DNA from: Paraspadella gotoi
Lineage: Eukaryota > Chaetognatha
Direction of reading: 5' to 3'
Assembly (NCBI GenBank): GCA_051294375.1
Contig: CM119270.1
Coordinates: forward strand, 15,623,845 to 15,687,844
Length of the DNA: 64,000 nt
Made by a program: the position numbers and the translations under genes. Below are positions 34,800 through 47,225 of the stretch, in pieces. The notes below the pieces were generated by a model. That model did not search any database and was not told the origin of the DNA. It saw only the letters and a list, made by a program, of their open reading frames with translations. Within the stretch, counting starts at the first letter, position 1, and each line of letters begins with the position of its first letter.

Positions 34800-35115
34800 C
34801 CGCTGTGGCGCCTTTCTGTAACTTAGGCGCCTTTCTTCCACTGATGCGCCATTTTTCAATTTCGGCGCTATTCTTTAATTGCGGCGTTCTTTCTGTATGA
34901 CGGCACCTTTCTTACGCGGCAGCGCGCCTTTACAACAAAGAATTTGTTTTCCATTGTAGCGCCCGTTTTCAACGGCAGGGCTCTTCTTTTACCTCGGCGC
35001 CATTCTTCCACTGCAGACATGATCTTAACGGTAGTGCCCTTCCTCCAGGGCGGCGCCCTTCCTTCAACACGGCGCCCCTTCTTCCGCGGCGGCGCCCTCA
35101 TTCTTGTTTCGTCAC
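34800..35115. repeat. Degenerate minisatellite of GGCGCCtttcttc type
   Basis: About ten loosely spaced units share GGCGCC/GGCGCT followed by a T/C-rich half of about 30 bases. The frames through it are open by chance. No gene is called. Confidence 0.55.
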
Positions 35116-35202
35116 CTCACCGGCGTCATCCTTTCTCGCCCGACGCGTGAAATGAATCTGTCTTCTCGGGAAAAGGTTTTTCTTAAACGCCAGGTGAACA
35201 TT

Positions 35203-35203
35203 T

Positions 35204-35272
<69 letters not shown>

Positions 35273-35302
35273 AAAAAGTTCGAGACGCCATGTTGGCAAA
35301 AA

Positions 35303-35356
<54 letters not shown>

Positions 35357-35420
35357 CTCTCTCTTCTCTCTCTCTCTCTCTCTCTTCTCTCCTCTTAAAA
35401 AGTTCGAGACGCCATGTTGG
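35203..35420. repeat. (CT)n tracts with a duplicated 30-bp linker
   Basis: Two (CT)n tracts are each followed by CTTAAAAAGTTCGAGACGCC and ATGTTGGCAAAAA, at about 35,267 and 35,392. This is a direct duplication of about 125 bases. Confidence 0.85.
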
Positions 35421-36104
35421 CAAAAATTTTCCCTCTCGCTCTGATTTACGTTTTTCCATAAAATCGAAATTGCTCAAACCAAGAAATGAAAACCCGTTCG
35501 TGAATCACTTTACATTCAAAAACCGATTTCTTTTTTCGCTGATCATTTTTTTTCCTACATTAAATGTAGGGGAATTTAGTTTACAAATCAGTTTGTCGGT
35601 ATGACTCATCGGTTGAGACTTAAAACTTAAATGGGTGGGGAATAAAGTTGATTGGAGCGCTCGGGGAGTTTAATTCCTCCAAAGTACTTCAAATTATTTT
35701 AGTTATTCAAGTTATTTTAATTCAGTGATTCTTAGCTTTCTTAAGCAACCATTCAAGTAAATGCGTATTTTGTCTTCACGGCGACAAGAAGCGAATTTTT
35801 ATTTCTCCCTCATGTATCTTGGATATCTTAGAAGCAGACATCTGAGACTAATTCGCACCTCGTTTTCGTTTCTGACCGCACCGCCACGGGTTGGCCAACG
35901 AAGCGTCGGCGATTCCATTTGGAAAGTGTTATTCGCACGTGAAAAGATGTTCCATCTTAGAAACGAAGCGTTTGTATCTAAGTACCCTTATCTTTATCAA
36001 GCGTCCTAAGTCCAAATGAAGACCTTTCCGTTGACTTACCTTCACATCGATACTGACTTATCTGTAAACTTATCCCTTTTCAGCTCTCCAGCCCCTCCTC
36101 CAAC

Positions 36105-36213
36105 CTGTAGGCCGGCGGCGGTCCCATCTCCGAAGCCCGTCGCGGCGGAGGCAGCGTTTGACGCGGAGCCATTGGCGACGCCTCCTTCATGAACATCCAC
36201 GTCATCAGTTGGT
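36105..36213 (-). CDS. Copine exon: end of copine domain and start of Pro-rich tail (PPPAY)
   Basis: The acceptor (rc TTTCCTCCACAG) begins an exon reading QLMTWMFMKEASPMAPRQ then TLPPPRRASEMGPPPAY. QLMTWM aligns with the family's final helix (PDQLTSYM in vertebrate copines). The donor CTACAG-GTTGGA leaves two bases, which fit the exon at 33,573. If the donor is not used the frame continues for RLEEGLES and stops at 36,080-36,082, giving a normal-length copine. PPPAY is a PPxY motif. The entry phase needs one base left over upstream, but the preceding exon leaves two; see the exon at 38,273. Confidence 0.8.
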
Positions 36214-38164
36214 CTGTGGAGGAAATTTGAGAGAAATATGACTACAATTGGGGGAGGAAAAGAAAATAAGGTTAGGAAATTCGGAGAAGGAAATACAATT
36301 GAGAAAGGAAAGGGAAAGAAAATTGAGCGAGAAGATTAAGGAGAGAAGATTACGGGAGGTAAAGGAAAGAAGATTAGGAAATTGGAGAAGAAATTAGAAT
36401 TGAGCAAGAAAAGGAAAATAAGATTAGGAAATTGCAGAAGGAATAAGAATTGGGAGAGAAAAAGGAGAGAAGATTAGGAAATTGGAGAAGGTATTAGAAT
36501 TTGGGAGGAAAATGAGAGAAGATTAAGAAATTGGGGAAGAAATTAGAATTGGGAGAGAAAAGGAAAAGAAAATTAGGAAATTAGAAATTAGAAATTAGAA
36601 TAGGGGTAGGAAAAGGAGAGAAGATTAGGAAATTGGGGAAGAAATTAGAATTGAGCTAGAAAAAGGAGAGAAGATTAGGAACAAGGAGAAAAAAGGTGAG
36701 AAGGAATTCGAAGAATGACGAGAGACAGAAATAAAATTGAAAAAGGCGATGGAGAAAGAAATTTGAAGGAAGAAGGCAGGAAGGCAATAGGAAAATATAA
36801 AGGTAATAGAGACAAAAGGGATTAATGTGGGAACGAAGAATACGAAGGGAAAGAAGGGAGAGTAAAGAATAAGGCGTAGTAAAATTTCTTAATTTAACTT
36901 TAATTAAAATTCTAAAAGTGAGGAACGAACAACATTATACTAATGAACATTTATGTAATAAAACAATTTATAATAAATTTTCCAATTTACGCAGTAGGCC
37001 ATATTTATACTAGTACTAAATCAATAAATGTTAAAATTTCAAAACAGTTTTTTCTAAGATTTTTTTGCAGATTTGGATTCGTTATAAAAAGTTGATAAAA
37101 AGAAATATAACTCTTTTTGAAAAATTCCTTCATTAAGTGGGTCAAAAATTAGAAAAAGCTATATTTTAAGCTAAAAGTTAACTTTTTATATATTAAATAT
37201 AGTTTTTTTAATTTTTAACCCACTTAATGAAAGAATTTTTAAAAATGATTTATATTTTCTTTTATCAACTTTTGACGAGGAATTCAAATCTGCAATCAAA
37301 ATTAAGAAAAGCCTATTTTAAAATTTTTCGATTTTATAAGGATAATACTATATATAAATATGGCCTACTGCGAAAATTAAAAAACATAAAATTATTTTTT
37401 TTTACAAATTAATGTTCACTGATGGTATATTGTTCATAATTGACTTTTAGAATTTTCGTATTTAACTTTCACTACGCCTTAGTAAAGAAAGAGACTAAAA
37501 GAAAGAAATAAATTAAGGAAAAACAGAAGAAGAAAAAAGACGACAGAGAATTAAGACGAGGAAGACGAATGGGAGAAAATGAAGCGAATGGAAGGAATGA
37601 AATGAATAGATGAAGAAAAAGAAATAAAAAGGAATATGAATAGATGAAGGACATTTAGAATTATGGGGGCGTAAAAGGGAAATAGGGGGGGCAGGGAAGG
37701 AAGAAGGGGGGAGAAAAGGGGTGGAAGAGGGAAGGGAGTAAAGATAAAGGGTCATTGAAAGGGGACGAGCGAAGAAGATTGGGTTTTCGAAAGCCGAACG
37801 CAAATGAGAACTATTGGAAAGAAAGGGTCGAAGGCAGGGTGAGGAGGTGAGGAGGTGAGGAGGTGAGGAGGTGAGGATAGGGAAGTGAGTTCGCTCTCGA
37901 CACCTGAACGGGTCACGCCTAACTAATCGCCCCGAGTGGTGACCCTTAGCAAATAGGTCTAGAACTCCGGAGCGACAAGACTTGACCGGGGACCTGACCC
38001 GGGTCATGACCCGGACAAAATGGGTCTAGTCAGCGCGATAGGGAATGCCGACGACGATGACGACGACGACGACGATGACCTTGACGTAGAACGATGTCGA
38101 TGGCGCAACAATGACGACGACAACGAGGTCAATGAACCTTCAAAGAAAAAAAAACGTCCTTAAA

Positions 38165-38165
<1 letters not shown>

Positions 38166-38258
<93 letters not shown>
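38166..38258. repeat. (CT)n microsatellite next to a copine donor
   Basis: A 93-base dinucleotide tract starts about 14 bases beyond the donor at 38,272. On the coding strand it is (GA)n. Confidence 0.9.
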
Positions 38259-38261
<3 letters not shown>

Positions 38262-38272
38262 CCTCCCCTCAC

Positions 38273-38397
38273 CAGATGTATTGCAGCAAGGCCTTGGTGA
38301 TTGCGGCCTGTGAATTTTCGACGGTGGCCTCGGGTCCCTGGTTGTAGTTCGAGTAGAGATCGAACTGGACCGTTTCTCTTTCGGCGCGACACTTCAC
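38273..38397 (-). CDS. Copine exon: end of vWA domain (VQFDLYSNY)
   Basis: Acceptor rc CCCCGTCAG, donor GTGAGG. It encodes VKCRAERETVQFDLYSNYNQ then GPEATVENSQAAITKALLQYI, matching the family segment AERDIVQFVPFRDF..ALAKCVLAEVP. The 3' end reads ATCTG before the donor and leaves a phase that produces an immediate stop with the next exon. The duplicate copy at 47.1 kb reads ATTCTG at the same place. Family conservation (V/I-P-D-Q-L) suggests that bases have been lost here in the assembly. Confidence 0.88.
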
Positions 38398-39138
38398 CTG
38401 ACGGGGTGAACGATGAAGAATGGGAAAAGTTGAGGTGTGAGAAAAGAAAAAGAAATGAGAAATGATAAGAATGATAAATGATGCGGAATGGGAGGAACGA
38501 AAAATACGAAGGTGAATATCGAACAAAAATTATGAAGATGAAAAAGACAAGAAAATAACGAAAAAGAAAATTTATATTTTTATTAATTTCACACTCTGTA
38601 ACAGATGACTTTGTAAACAAGTTCTTAGAACTTAATCTTTTCGTTAATTCAAAGATCCCAAAAATCTCCCCTCCCACCGTCTCACCCGCTCTGTGGTTTT
38701 TCTGCCTTAATTTCGACTTCAAAATGTTCAAAATCGTTTATCTGCTTTACCATTGTATTGACTATCATATCACACTATCGCACAGTCGTACTATCGCACT
38801 ATATCACTGTATCAATATCGAACCCGCACCGTGAATTTTCTGCCTAACCAAAGACTATGTCTGTATTTTTCCTACCTCACCTCCTATGTAATGTAATTTT
38901 TCTGCCTCACCTCACATTTTCAAATCTTTCGCAATGTGGCTTTGACTTTCAGTATCAAACCCGCACTGTGCCTTTTTCTGCCCCTTCAACCTTTAACTTT
39001 TCGCAATATCAAAACCCGCACTGTGCCTTTTTCTGCCCCTCACCTTTAACTTTCAATATCAAACCGCACTGTGCCTTTGCTGCCTCTCACCTTTGGACTT
39101 TCAATATCAAACCCGCACTGTGCTTTTCTGCCCCTCAC

Positions 39139-39261
39139 CTTTGACTGTCCGATGACGACCGACTTTCCGTCGCACTGCAGCGTCTCCATTCCCGCAAAGT
39201 CGTCGTCGCCGACGCCCACGATGACGATGGAAAGCGGAAGCGGCGACGCCGCTACGATCGC
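39139..39261 (-). CDS. Copine exon: vWA strand SIVIVGVG
   Basis: Acceptor rc TTTTCACAG, donor GTGAGG, 123 nt, phase 0-0. It encodes AIVAASPLPLSIVIVGVGDD then DFAGMETLQCDGKSVVIGQSK. This matches the copine block QAIVNASKLPMSIIIVGVG. The Cys and Lys residues after the strand replace the usual DGDD-type acidic loop. Confidence 0.93.
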
Positions 39262-39765
39262 CTGTGAAAAGCGGTCAGATTCCAGGTCCAAACGTCTTTT
39301 ATCTATTACTTTTGATTTCATCAAATAAATATTTATCAAAGACATATGTTGTTTAGGGGAAGGATTCGTCGATTAAATATCATTTTTTGTAGATATTTTA
39401 TATAAGTATTGAATACCATAAACTTTTTAGGTCAATATAAACGTCAAATAGTTATAAATGTTTCGTATCACGCCAAATTGAAGTCCCTGTACACAAATCT
39501 TAGTTCTTAGCTCAGTTTTTATCAATGTCCACTGTTTCATTTTTATGTATCCTTTTGCATAGTTTTGGTTCCAGCCATCAATTTTTAAATACATCACAGC
39601 CTTCAACTACGTAATTCATTCCAGATTCATTCATTAATAATTCATTCTTAATTCATTCATCTCTTATCGATCTCGCTAACTCTGAACGCTCAAGATCTCA
39701 TTAACACGTATCCAGTGAATCCCCGACGTCCATTCACAACGTCTTTAACTCTGACATCGCATCAC

Positions 39766-39933
39766 CTGCTTGGTCCTGATGAGATCCGTGGCGCATCCGT
39801 CACAGATGATGAGAAGCACGAAATAATCTTTGGCTTCTTGTTTCTCCTTCGCGAATTGAGCGATGAGTTTGATTACGGGTCCGAAATTCGTCGGACCGTA
39901 AAGTTCCACCGTTTCCAAGCAACGCTGATAGGC
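39766..39933 (-). CDS. Copine exon: vWA core LYGPTNF
   Basis: Acceptor rc TTTTGCTCAG, donor GTGATG, 168 nt, phase 0-0. It encodes AYQRCLETVELYGPTNFGPV, then IKLIAQFAKEKQEAKDYFVL, then LIICDGCATDLIRTKQ. LYGPTNF and the LLI.DG..TD strand-turn are diagnostic of copines; the usual Thr in ITDG is Cys here. It joins the exon at 50,744 (GVIQ-AYQRC) without phase conflict. Confidence 0.95.
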
Positions 39934-40461
39934 CTGAGCAAAAGGGAGGGGGGCGTGGGGCGGCGGATGGAATGAGATGCGGAGAGTCGTTTTGGGAATT
40001 GAAGGCGGCGGAAATCGTGATGCGAGGCGCCTAGTTATGCGATGTGAGGCGCCAAAATTGGAGATGTTTAAATGAAGGAAATGTGACTTTTTGGCCTAAA
40101 GGTTGCGATGTTTATTACATCCATGATTAATCCGAAGGAGTGGAGAAATTTAAAAGCATTAATCTATCTATTGGATAAATTCGTGAGGATTTTCTTTAAT
40201 TTTTTGCGAACAAACCAATTTTCACAGACAAGTTTTTTTATTCGAACTACAACAAAAAACCTATACATCGTAATAAAACGAGGCTGAACACGTCAATCAG
40301 TCAAAGGTTAAAACGTCGCAAATTTAAAAACCTAACCTCGTCACAAGTCGACAATTCAGATAGAGAGTCCGAAGGTCAAAAGGTCAAAAGGTCAAACAAG
40401 GTCGCGCAACATATTCTGTTATTGAGAAATTAGCGATTCAAGAGGCGGCGAAAAGAAGGGC

Positions 40462-40557
40462 TCTTTCTTTCTTTCTTTCTTTCTTTTTCTCTTTCTCTCT
40501 TTCTTTCTTTCTTTTTTTTTCTCTTTCTCTCTTTCTTTCTTTCTTTCTTGTTTTTTC

Positions 40558-40620
<63 letters not shown>

Positions 40621-40622
40621 GT
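40462..40622. repeat. (TTTC)n microsatellite
   Basis: Tetranucleotide tract of about 160 bases; on the coding strand it is (GAAA)n. A degraded counterpart lies at 49,380-49,560. Confidence 0.9.
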
Positions 40623-41094
40623 CTCTTGCTCCCTTTACTTCATTTTCTATATTTTTCATTTTTTTCTTCAACGTTTCATTTTCCTCTCTCTCTCCTATCC
40701 ACCCCCCCCCAAAAAAAGGACATAAACTTAAAAAAAAAAGAAGAAGAAAACTTGCATTAGGAATAAATCATCCCCTTCTTATAAATTCGTCACCCTGACT
40801 GACCCGACGCCATCGCGCGTGACCCGAATAATTCGACCTCACTCTTTTTCCTTTCGCGATCCTCACCTTTTTTTTAAACACATTTCCTTTTTTCTTCTTT
40901 CTCTCTTCTCTTTCGACTCAGTTCTCACTCGATTCGTCAAGAAGAAGAAAAAAAAATCATCTTTTATCTTTTATTCTTTTTTTTTCAATACTTTTTTCTT
41001 CTTTTTTTTTCATTCAATTTTTCTACAGCCCCCCCGCCCAGCCCCCCGCCCCTCCCTGTTCCCCCCTTTTCTTCTCTCCAATCTCGTACTCACG

Positions 41095-41119
41095 NNNNNN
41101 NNNNNNNNNNNNNNNNNNN
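41095..41119. other. Assembly gap (25 N)
   Basis: It sits at the exact right end of copy 1 of the duplicated copine 3' region. The homologous point in copy 2 (50,022) runs on into the next copine intron. Confidence 0.98.
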
Positions 41120-44100
41120 TGTTGTGAGAGAGATGCGCAGGCTCTGAGAAGTCGAAACCCCCAGAAAGAAACCCCAATGAGGTACGAGGCACCACAGGGG
41201 CATTGGGCCCCATTATCCGCCGTGAACTACAAGGCATTTTTTTCTTTTTTTTTGAGCAAAGTAGTAATTAGTTCAAACGGCGAATGGAGTTTGAGGAGTT
41301 GTGGAAAGGCAAATTCTTCTTGAGATTGGAAGGCCCAGGACAGATCAGGAAGAGGGGACGAGGATGTTGAGTTAAAGCATACCTTAACGTAACCAGTTAA
41401 AACGTTAAATGTAAAACAGTCAAAATATTTTCTCCCAAAAAACAGCAAAAAAAAAATATAGAGGAGAGAGCAGAAAAATAAGAGTAAAACCTCGGAAAGA
41501 ATCGCCGTTGATCTCGGATCGCGGAGAGTCGATCGCATATGGAAACGATAATAGTGAATAGGCAAGAATCTCTAGTATGAGACAATAATTAGAGATAAAC
41601 TATCTTTTAAAAACAAAAATATAAACATCAAACATTTGTATCCTTGAGATTACCTACTTAACTATCTAATTAAGAATAGAATCTATAGGTGATGAAAGAA
41701 ATATGCCCACCCTATCACCCTCTACGACCTTCCCCCCCCCCCTCTTTACTAAACAAATGAAAAACTGAATACAAAAATCCTGGACCAAAGATCAACAGTG
41801 CTAAAATAAAAGGAAAAAGAAAGAAAAAATTATTGAAAAGTCTTCGAACGAGCGCGAGCGAAAACAATAGTATTAAAGTATATGGTTCAGGAAGAGCATG
41901 GATCGGGAAAGAGGATTTCACTGCACACAGAGAGAAAAATAAGTTCCGGTTGCGCCAAAAATTAAAAAATATAAAAACTAGTTGATAGTAAAGTCGAATA
42001 AAATAAACTATATGTGTGCTACAAAGTAAACATGTGTTATAATAAAACAAAACAAAAACACTAAATAAACAAACAAATCGAATGAATATAAAAACTTTTC
42101 GATTTGTGGCATCGCCGCTTTAACGATGTTGTTATTTAGCATGATGATAAATTTTCTCTTCCTCTCTCCTTAGGGAGTACTCTATGACTGTTGACTGTAC
42201 TACCATAAGCAACTGATAAATACAATAAATTAAAGAAATAAAAGAAAACAAAAAAAAAACTCGCCGAAAATAAAAAAAAACAATGACAGTGTAATAAGAA
42301 AGATAGCCACTGACCAAACGGTCCCATCCCACCCCCACCCTCCCTCACCCCACCACAAATCCACCAAGCCCTCCTCCCCTCCGTCCCCCCCTCCTCCCGC
42401 GAATTGCATACTAGCCGAGAATAGAAAAAAATTAAGTAAAAGAAAGAATGTTAGAAACAAACAATTGAAAATTAAAAGCTCCAAATAAAGCAGATATAAA
42501 AAAAACAACAAACTAATAACAAAAAAAAAGTCTGAACATAAACAAATAAGAAATAAACAGAAAGCAGAAACAAAGTAAAAATGTTACGAGCCCTCCCCCC
42601 CCTTCTCCTTGTCTGCCTCCCTTTTCTCCTTCCCTTCCCACCAATGCCGTACTGGAATTCGACTGTTTCGACCCTAGATTCAAAAAACAGTCTAATTCCC
42701 AACACTTAGAACATTTGCGTAGACAGTATCCGCAGCACCAACAGTTTGAAGCACTATCATATAGCTTCCAGACCATTTGGCAAGGAGATAATTGGCTCTA
42801 TGTCCTGGCTTCCCGCTATGGACACGTATCCCTTAATGAACTAGAATCAAAAGCTTGAAAGAGGGCTAGTGGCAGTTGTAGTTGGCGACACCTGCCATGT
42901 TTAATCCGTTGCCATGCAACATGGTAGACCCAATAAAACAGAGACAAATGATTTCCTCCCTAAACCGTGATGCTTACCAAATAGGCGAAATAAAATACCT
43001 AGATATTCAACTTCCATTTCTCATTCCGATGAGCCCCAGATTAGACTGTAAAGAAAAACAAAATCAGGACACACCGCATTTAGAAAAGCGCAGAAACAAT
43101 TGAAATAGGGACTTCATGAGTCACACTCTTCGTGTGATGGACAAGGGCCTTTTTGTTGGGGACTTGATGGGATGACGGTCACCGGTCTTTTTTAACTCGG
43201 CATCAGTACAAAACTGTATTGAGATGGCAAGAGAATTTGAAATGCCGATCACTCCCCTCACGGCCTACCCTACAACATTAGATATTTGTGGCCAAAACTT
43301 TACAATCGGGCATGATCTTGCGGCTTACACTACATTGTTCCATCATAGTAGCCCTAGCCCGACTGTACCAGAGGCATTACACCTTAAGTGCTAGCACTGG
43401 TTTCTAGTTTTTTAAAATCCTAGTGGATTATGAGAAATATCTAAAGAAGCAAAAGCTCAACAAACCCCACCATGCTATGAAACCCAGCTTCCACTCACCC
43501 CTCCCCCCTCACGGCCCGGACCTAGAAGAAATCGTTAGGAAAATAAACAATTGAGTCACTCAACTCATATCAACAGACTGAAAGAAGTGGAGGCAGCCCT
43601 GCAGTCCATTAGCCAGCGCAGTGGTCCCCAGAGCGGCCCTTGGCCATCGAAGAGCCCTCACGAGAGCTTGGACGCGGCGTCGTCCGCGCTCGCCCATCAT
43701 CGCTTGAATGAACTCATGGCGTGCGTGATGGCACGGGCGCGCCCAATCAACGTCAACTCCCAATCCGTAGCGTCAGGAAAGAAATGAGAACGTTTCTACG
43801 TCTCGCCAAAAAAAATAAAAAGAAAAAAAAGTAACGCCCACCCGTACTATCATCCCATATATCAATTATTTTCTAAAAACTTTGAACTCTGATCAATCGC
43901 CAATCATCACCTGTGTCATCCCGATTATATGAGTATTAATTGTGAATTTATTGTACCGATTATTTTTTTTGAGTTCGTCATTGATTACATTTCGTTTGAA
44001 TCCACAATTCTCTCCCTTGTATTGTTTACGTAAACCCTCACGTTCATTTACATCCACCCCTTTTTTTTTTTTCTTACCTCCTCCAGTCGATTAATATTTC

Positions 44101-44597
44101 CCATTCCCCCCCCCCGATGATTTCGTATTTGTATTTGTTCTATTCCCCCCCCTCGATTGATGTCCCCCCCACCCTCTCTCTCCTCTCTCTCTCTCGGCGA
44201 CATGCACCCGCTCTCAGCACGGTTAAGCACACTCACCACGCACCACCACGATAGACGTCTCACGCCATTTCAGGGCCTGTTCGATACGCCCATCTCGGCC
44301 AAAGAGAGGGCACAGAAAGAACCGATAGGTTTTCGCCAACCATTGGCAAACGTTTCCTCATCATTCTTCTTCTCCTCCTCCCCCTCTCCCGGGATCAGGC
44401 TCGAGTCCAGGGTTTAGGTTTTTCATTCACGCTTTTTCTCTCTTTTCTCTCTCACCCTCCCTCTCCGTTCAGTCCTCTGTACATTTTTTTTTACCGCGAC
44501 TTTAGCTTACATCCCTATTATTTCCTTTCCCACCATTTCCCCCCCGTCTTTACTTACCTTAGATTTCAGTCAGACTTACCGACCTAGTTAGAGATTA
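41120..44597 (+). mobile_element. Segment with several short plus-strand frames: candidate decayed mobile or virus-derived element
   Basis: This 3.5-kb segment has no counterpart beside copy 1. Its plus strand has a series of short protein-like frames, each ended by a stop: 41,289-41,372 (FEELWKGKFFLRLEGPGQ), 41,768-41,980 (IKVYGSGRAWIGKEDF), 42,655-42,858 (YSFQTIWQGDNWLYVL), 42,897-43,103 (IGEIKYLDIQLPFLIP), 43,107-43,160 (SHTLRVMDKGLFVGD), 43,207-43,395 (MAREFEMPITPLTAYP), 43,418-43,553 (VDYEKYLKKQKLNKPHH) and 43,566-43,787 (LNELMACVMARARP). Composition is neutral, unlike the GC-rich host exons. The adjoining DNA is indel-rich, so stops may be biological decay or read errors. I recognise no conserved enzyme motif, so the element's class is unknown. 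I have not tried to join the pieces. Confidence 0.4.
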
Positions 44598-44976
44598 ATT
44601 CAGTGATTCTTAGCTTTCTTAAGCAACCATTCAAGTAAATGCGTAGTTTTGTCTTCACGGCGACAGAAGCGAATTTGTTATTTCTCCCTATGTATCTTGG
44701 ATATCTTAGAAGCAGACAATCTGAGACTAATTCGACCTCGTTTCGTTTTCTTGACCGCACCGCCACGGGTTGGCAACGAAGCGTCGGCGATTCTCATTTG
44801 AAATGTTATTCCACTGAAAAGATGTTCCATCTTAGAAACGAAGCGTTTGTATCTAAGTACCTTATCTTTATCAAGCGTCCTAAGTCAAATGAAGACCTTT
44901 CCGTTGGACTTACTTCACATCGATTACTGACTTATCTGTAAACTATATCCTATATACAATCAGCCCCTCCTCCAAC

Positions 44977-45089
44977 CTGATAAGCAACAAAGCGGCGGTC
45001 CCATCTCCGAAGCCCGTCGCGGCGGAGCAGCGTTTGACGGCGGAGCCATTGCGACGCTCCTTCAGAACCATCCACGTCAATTCAGTTGG
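44977..45089 (-). pseudogene. Damaged copy of the copine exon at 36,105
   Basis: Same exon with several indels. The region encoding PPPAY in copy 1 is replaced by a sequence reading differently (CTTTGTTGCTTATCAG before the donor). The acceptor and donor are still visible. Confidence 0.75.
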
Positions 45090-47101
45090 TCTGTGGAGGA
45101 AATTTGAGAGAAATATGGACTTACAATTGGGGAGGAAAAGAAATAAGTTAGGGAAAATTCGAGAAGGAAATACAATTGAGAAAGGAAAGGAAAGAAAATT
45201 GAGACGAGAAGATGAAGGAGAGAAGATACGGGAGGTTCTAAAGGAGAAGAAGATTAGGAAAGTGGAGAAGAAATAGAATGAGCAAGAAAAGGAAAATAAG
45301 ATAGAATCTTGCAGAAGGAATAAGAATTGGGAGAGAAAAAGGAAGAAGATTAGGAAATTGGAGAAGTATTAGAATTTGGGACGGAAAATAGAGGAAGATA
45401 AGAAAAGAAATTGGGAAGAAATTGAATTGGGAGAGAAAAGGAAAGAAAATGAGGAATTAGAAAATTAGAAATTAGAATAAGGTAGGAAAAGGAGAGAAAG
45501 ATTTAGGAAATTGGGGAAGAAATTAGAATTGAGCTAGAAAAGGAGAGAAAGATTAGGAACCAAGGAGAAAAAGGTGAGAAGGAATCGAAGAATGACGAGA
45601 GACAAAATAAAATGAAAAGGCGATGGAGAAAGAAAATTTTGGAAGGAAGAAGCAGGAAGGCAATAGGAAAAATATAAAGGTATAGAGACCAAAAAGGATT
45701 AATGTGGGAACGGAAGAATACGAAGAGAAAGAAAGGGAGGAGTAAAGAATAAGGCGTAGGTAAAATTTCTTAATTTAACTTTAATTAAAAATTCTAAAAG
45801 TGAGAACGAAACAACATTATACTAATGAACATTTATGTAATAACAATTTATTAATAAAATTTTCCAATTACGCAGTAGGCCATATTTATTTACTAGTACT
45901 AAATCATAATGTTAAAAATTTCAAACAGTTTCTTTTCTAAGATTTTTTATGCAGATTTGGATTCGTTATAAAAAGTTGATAAAAAGAATACTAACTCTTT
46001 TGAAAAATCCTTCATTAAGTGGGTCACAAAATTAGAAAAAGCTACTATTTTAAGTAAAAGTTATTTTTATTATTAAATATAGTTTTTTAATTTTTAACGC
46101 CACTAATGAAAAATTTTTAAAATGATTTATATTTTCTTTTATCAACTTTTGCGAGAATTCAAATCTTGCAATCAAAATTAAGAAAAGCCTATTTAAAATT
46201 TGTTCGATTTTATTAAGATAATACTATATAAATATAATATGGCCTACCGCGAAAATTAAAAACAAAAATTATTTTTTTTACAATTACTGTTCACTGATCG
46301 TATATTTGTTCAAATTGACTTTTAAATTTTCGTATTTAACTTTCACTAACGCCTTAGTAAGAAAGAGACTAAAAGAAAGAAATAAATTAAGTGGAAAAAC
46401 AGAAGAAAGAAAAAAGAGACAGAGAATTAAGACGAGAAACGATGGGAGAAAATGAGCGAATGGAAGGAATGAAATGAATAGATGAAGAAAAAGGAAATAA
46501 AAGGAATATGAATAGATGAAGGACATGTTAAGAAATTATGGGGGCGTAAAAGGGAAATAGGGGGGGGCAGGGAAGGAAGAACGGGGGAGAAAAGGGTGGA
46601 AGAGGAAGGGAGTAAGAAAAAGTCATTGAAAGCGGGACGAGCGAAGAAGATTGGGTTTCTGAAAGCCGAACGCAACATGAGAACTATGAAGAAAGGGTCG
46701 AAGGCAGCGGTGAGGAGGTGAGGAGGTGAGGAGTGTAGCGGAAGTGAGTTTCGCTCTCGACACCTGAACGGGTCACGCCTAACTATCGCCGAGGTGGTGA
46801 CCCTAGAAATAGGTCTAGAACTCCGGAGCAACAAGACTTGACGGGATGGACCCGGGTCATGACCCGGACAAAATGGGTCTAGTCAGCGCGATAGGATATG
46901 CGACGACGAGACGACGACGACATGACCTTGAACGTTAGAAACGATGTCGATGGCGCACAATGACGACGACAACGAGGCAATGACCTGTCAAAAGAAAAAA
47001 AAACGTCCTAAAACTCTCTTTCTCTCTCTCTCTCTCTTCACTTCTCTCTCTCTCTTCTCTCTTCTCTTCTTTCTCTCTCTCTCTCTCTTCCCTCCCCTCA
47101 C

Positions 47102-47225
47102 AGAATGTATTGCAGCAAGGCCTTGGTGATTGCGGCCTGTGAATTTTCGACGTGGCCTCCGGGTCCCTGGTTTAGTTCGAGTAGAGATCGAACTGGACGT
47201 TTTCATTTCGGCGCGACACTTTCCA
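47102..47225 (-). pseudogene. Damaged copy of the copine exon at 38,273
   Basis: At least four one-base indels disrupt the frame. The donor-proximal bases read ATTCTG where copy 1 has ATCTG. Confidence 0.8.

Larger units (their letters stand above)
35721..41094. repeat. Copine 3' region, copy 1 (intact)
   Basis: This block is repeated in the same orientation at 44,598-50,022. It starts at TTCAGTGATTCTTAGCTTTC and ends exactly at the 25-N gap at 41,095. It holds the four intact exons at 36,105, 38,273, 39,139 and 39,766. Introns contain AT-rich and purine-rich DNA (36,230-36,860), a short repeat near 38,930-39,140 (ATCAAACCCGCACTGTGCCT type, about 4 copies), (CT)n at 38,166-38,258 and (TTTC)n at 40,462-40,620. 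Confidence 0.9.
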
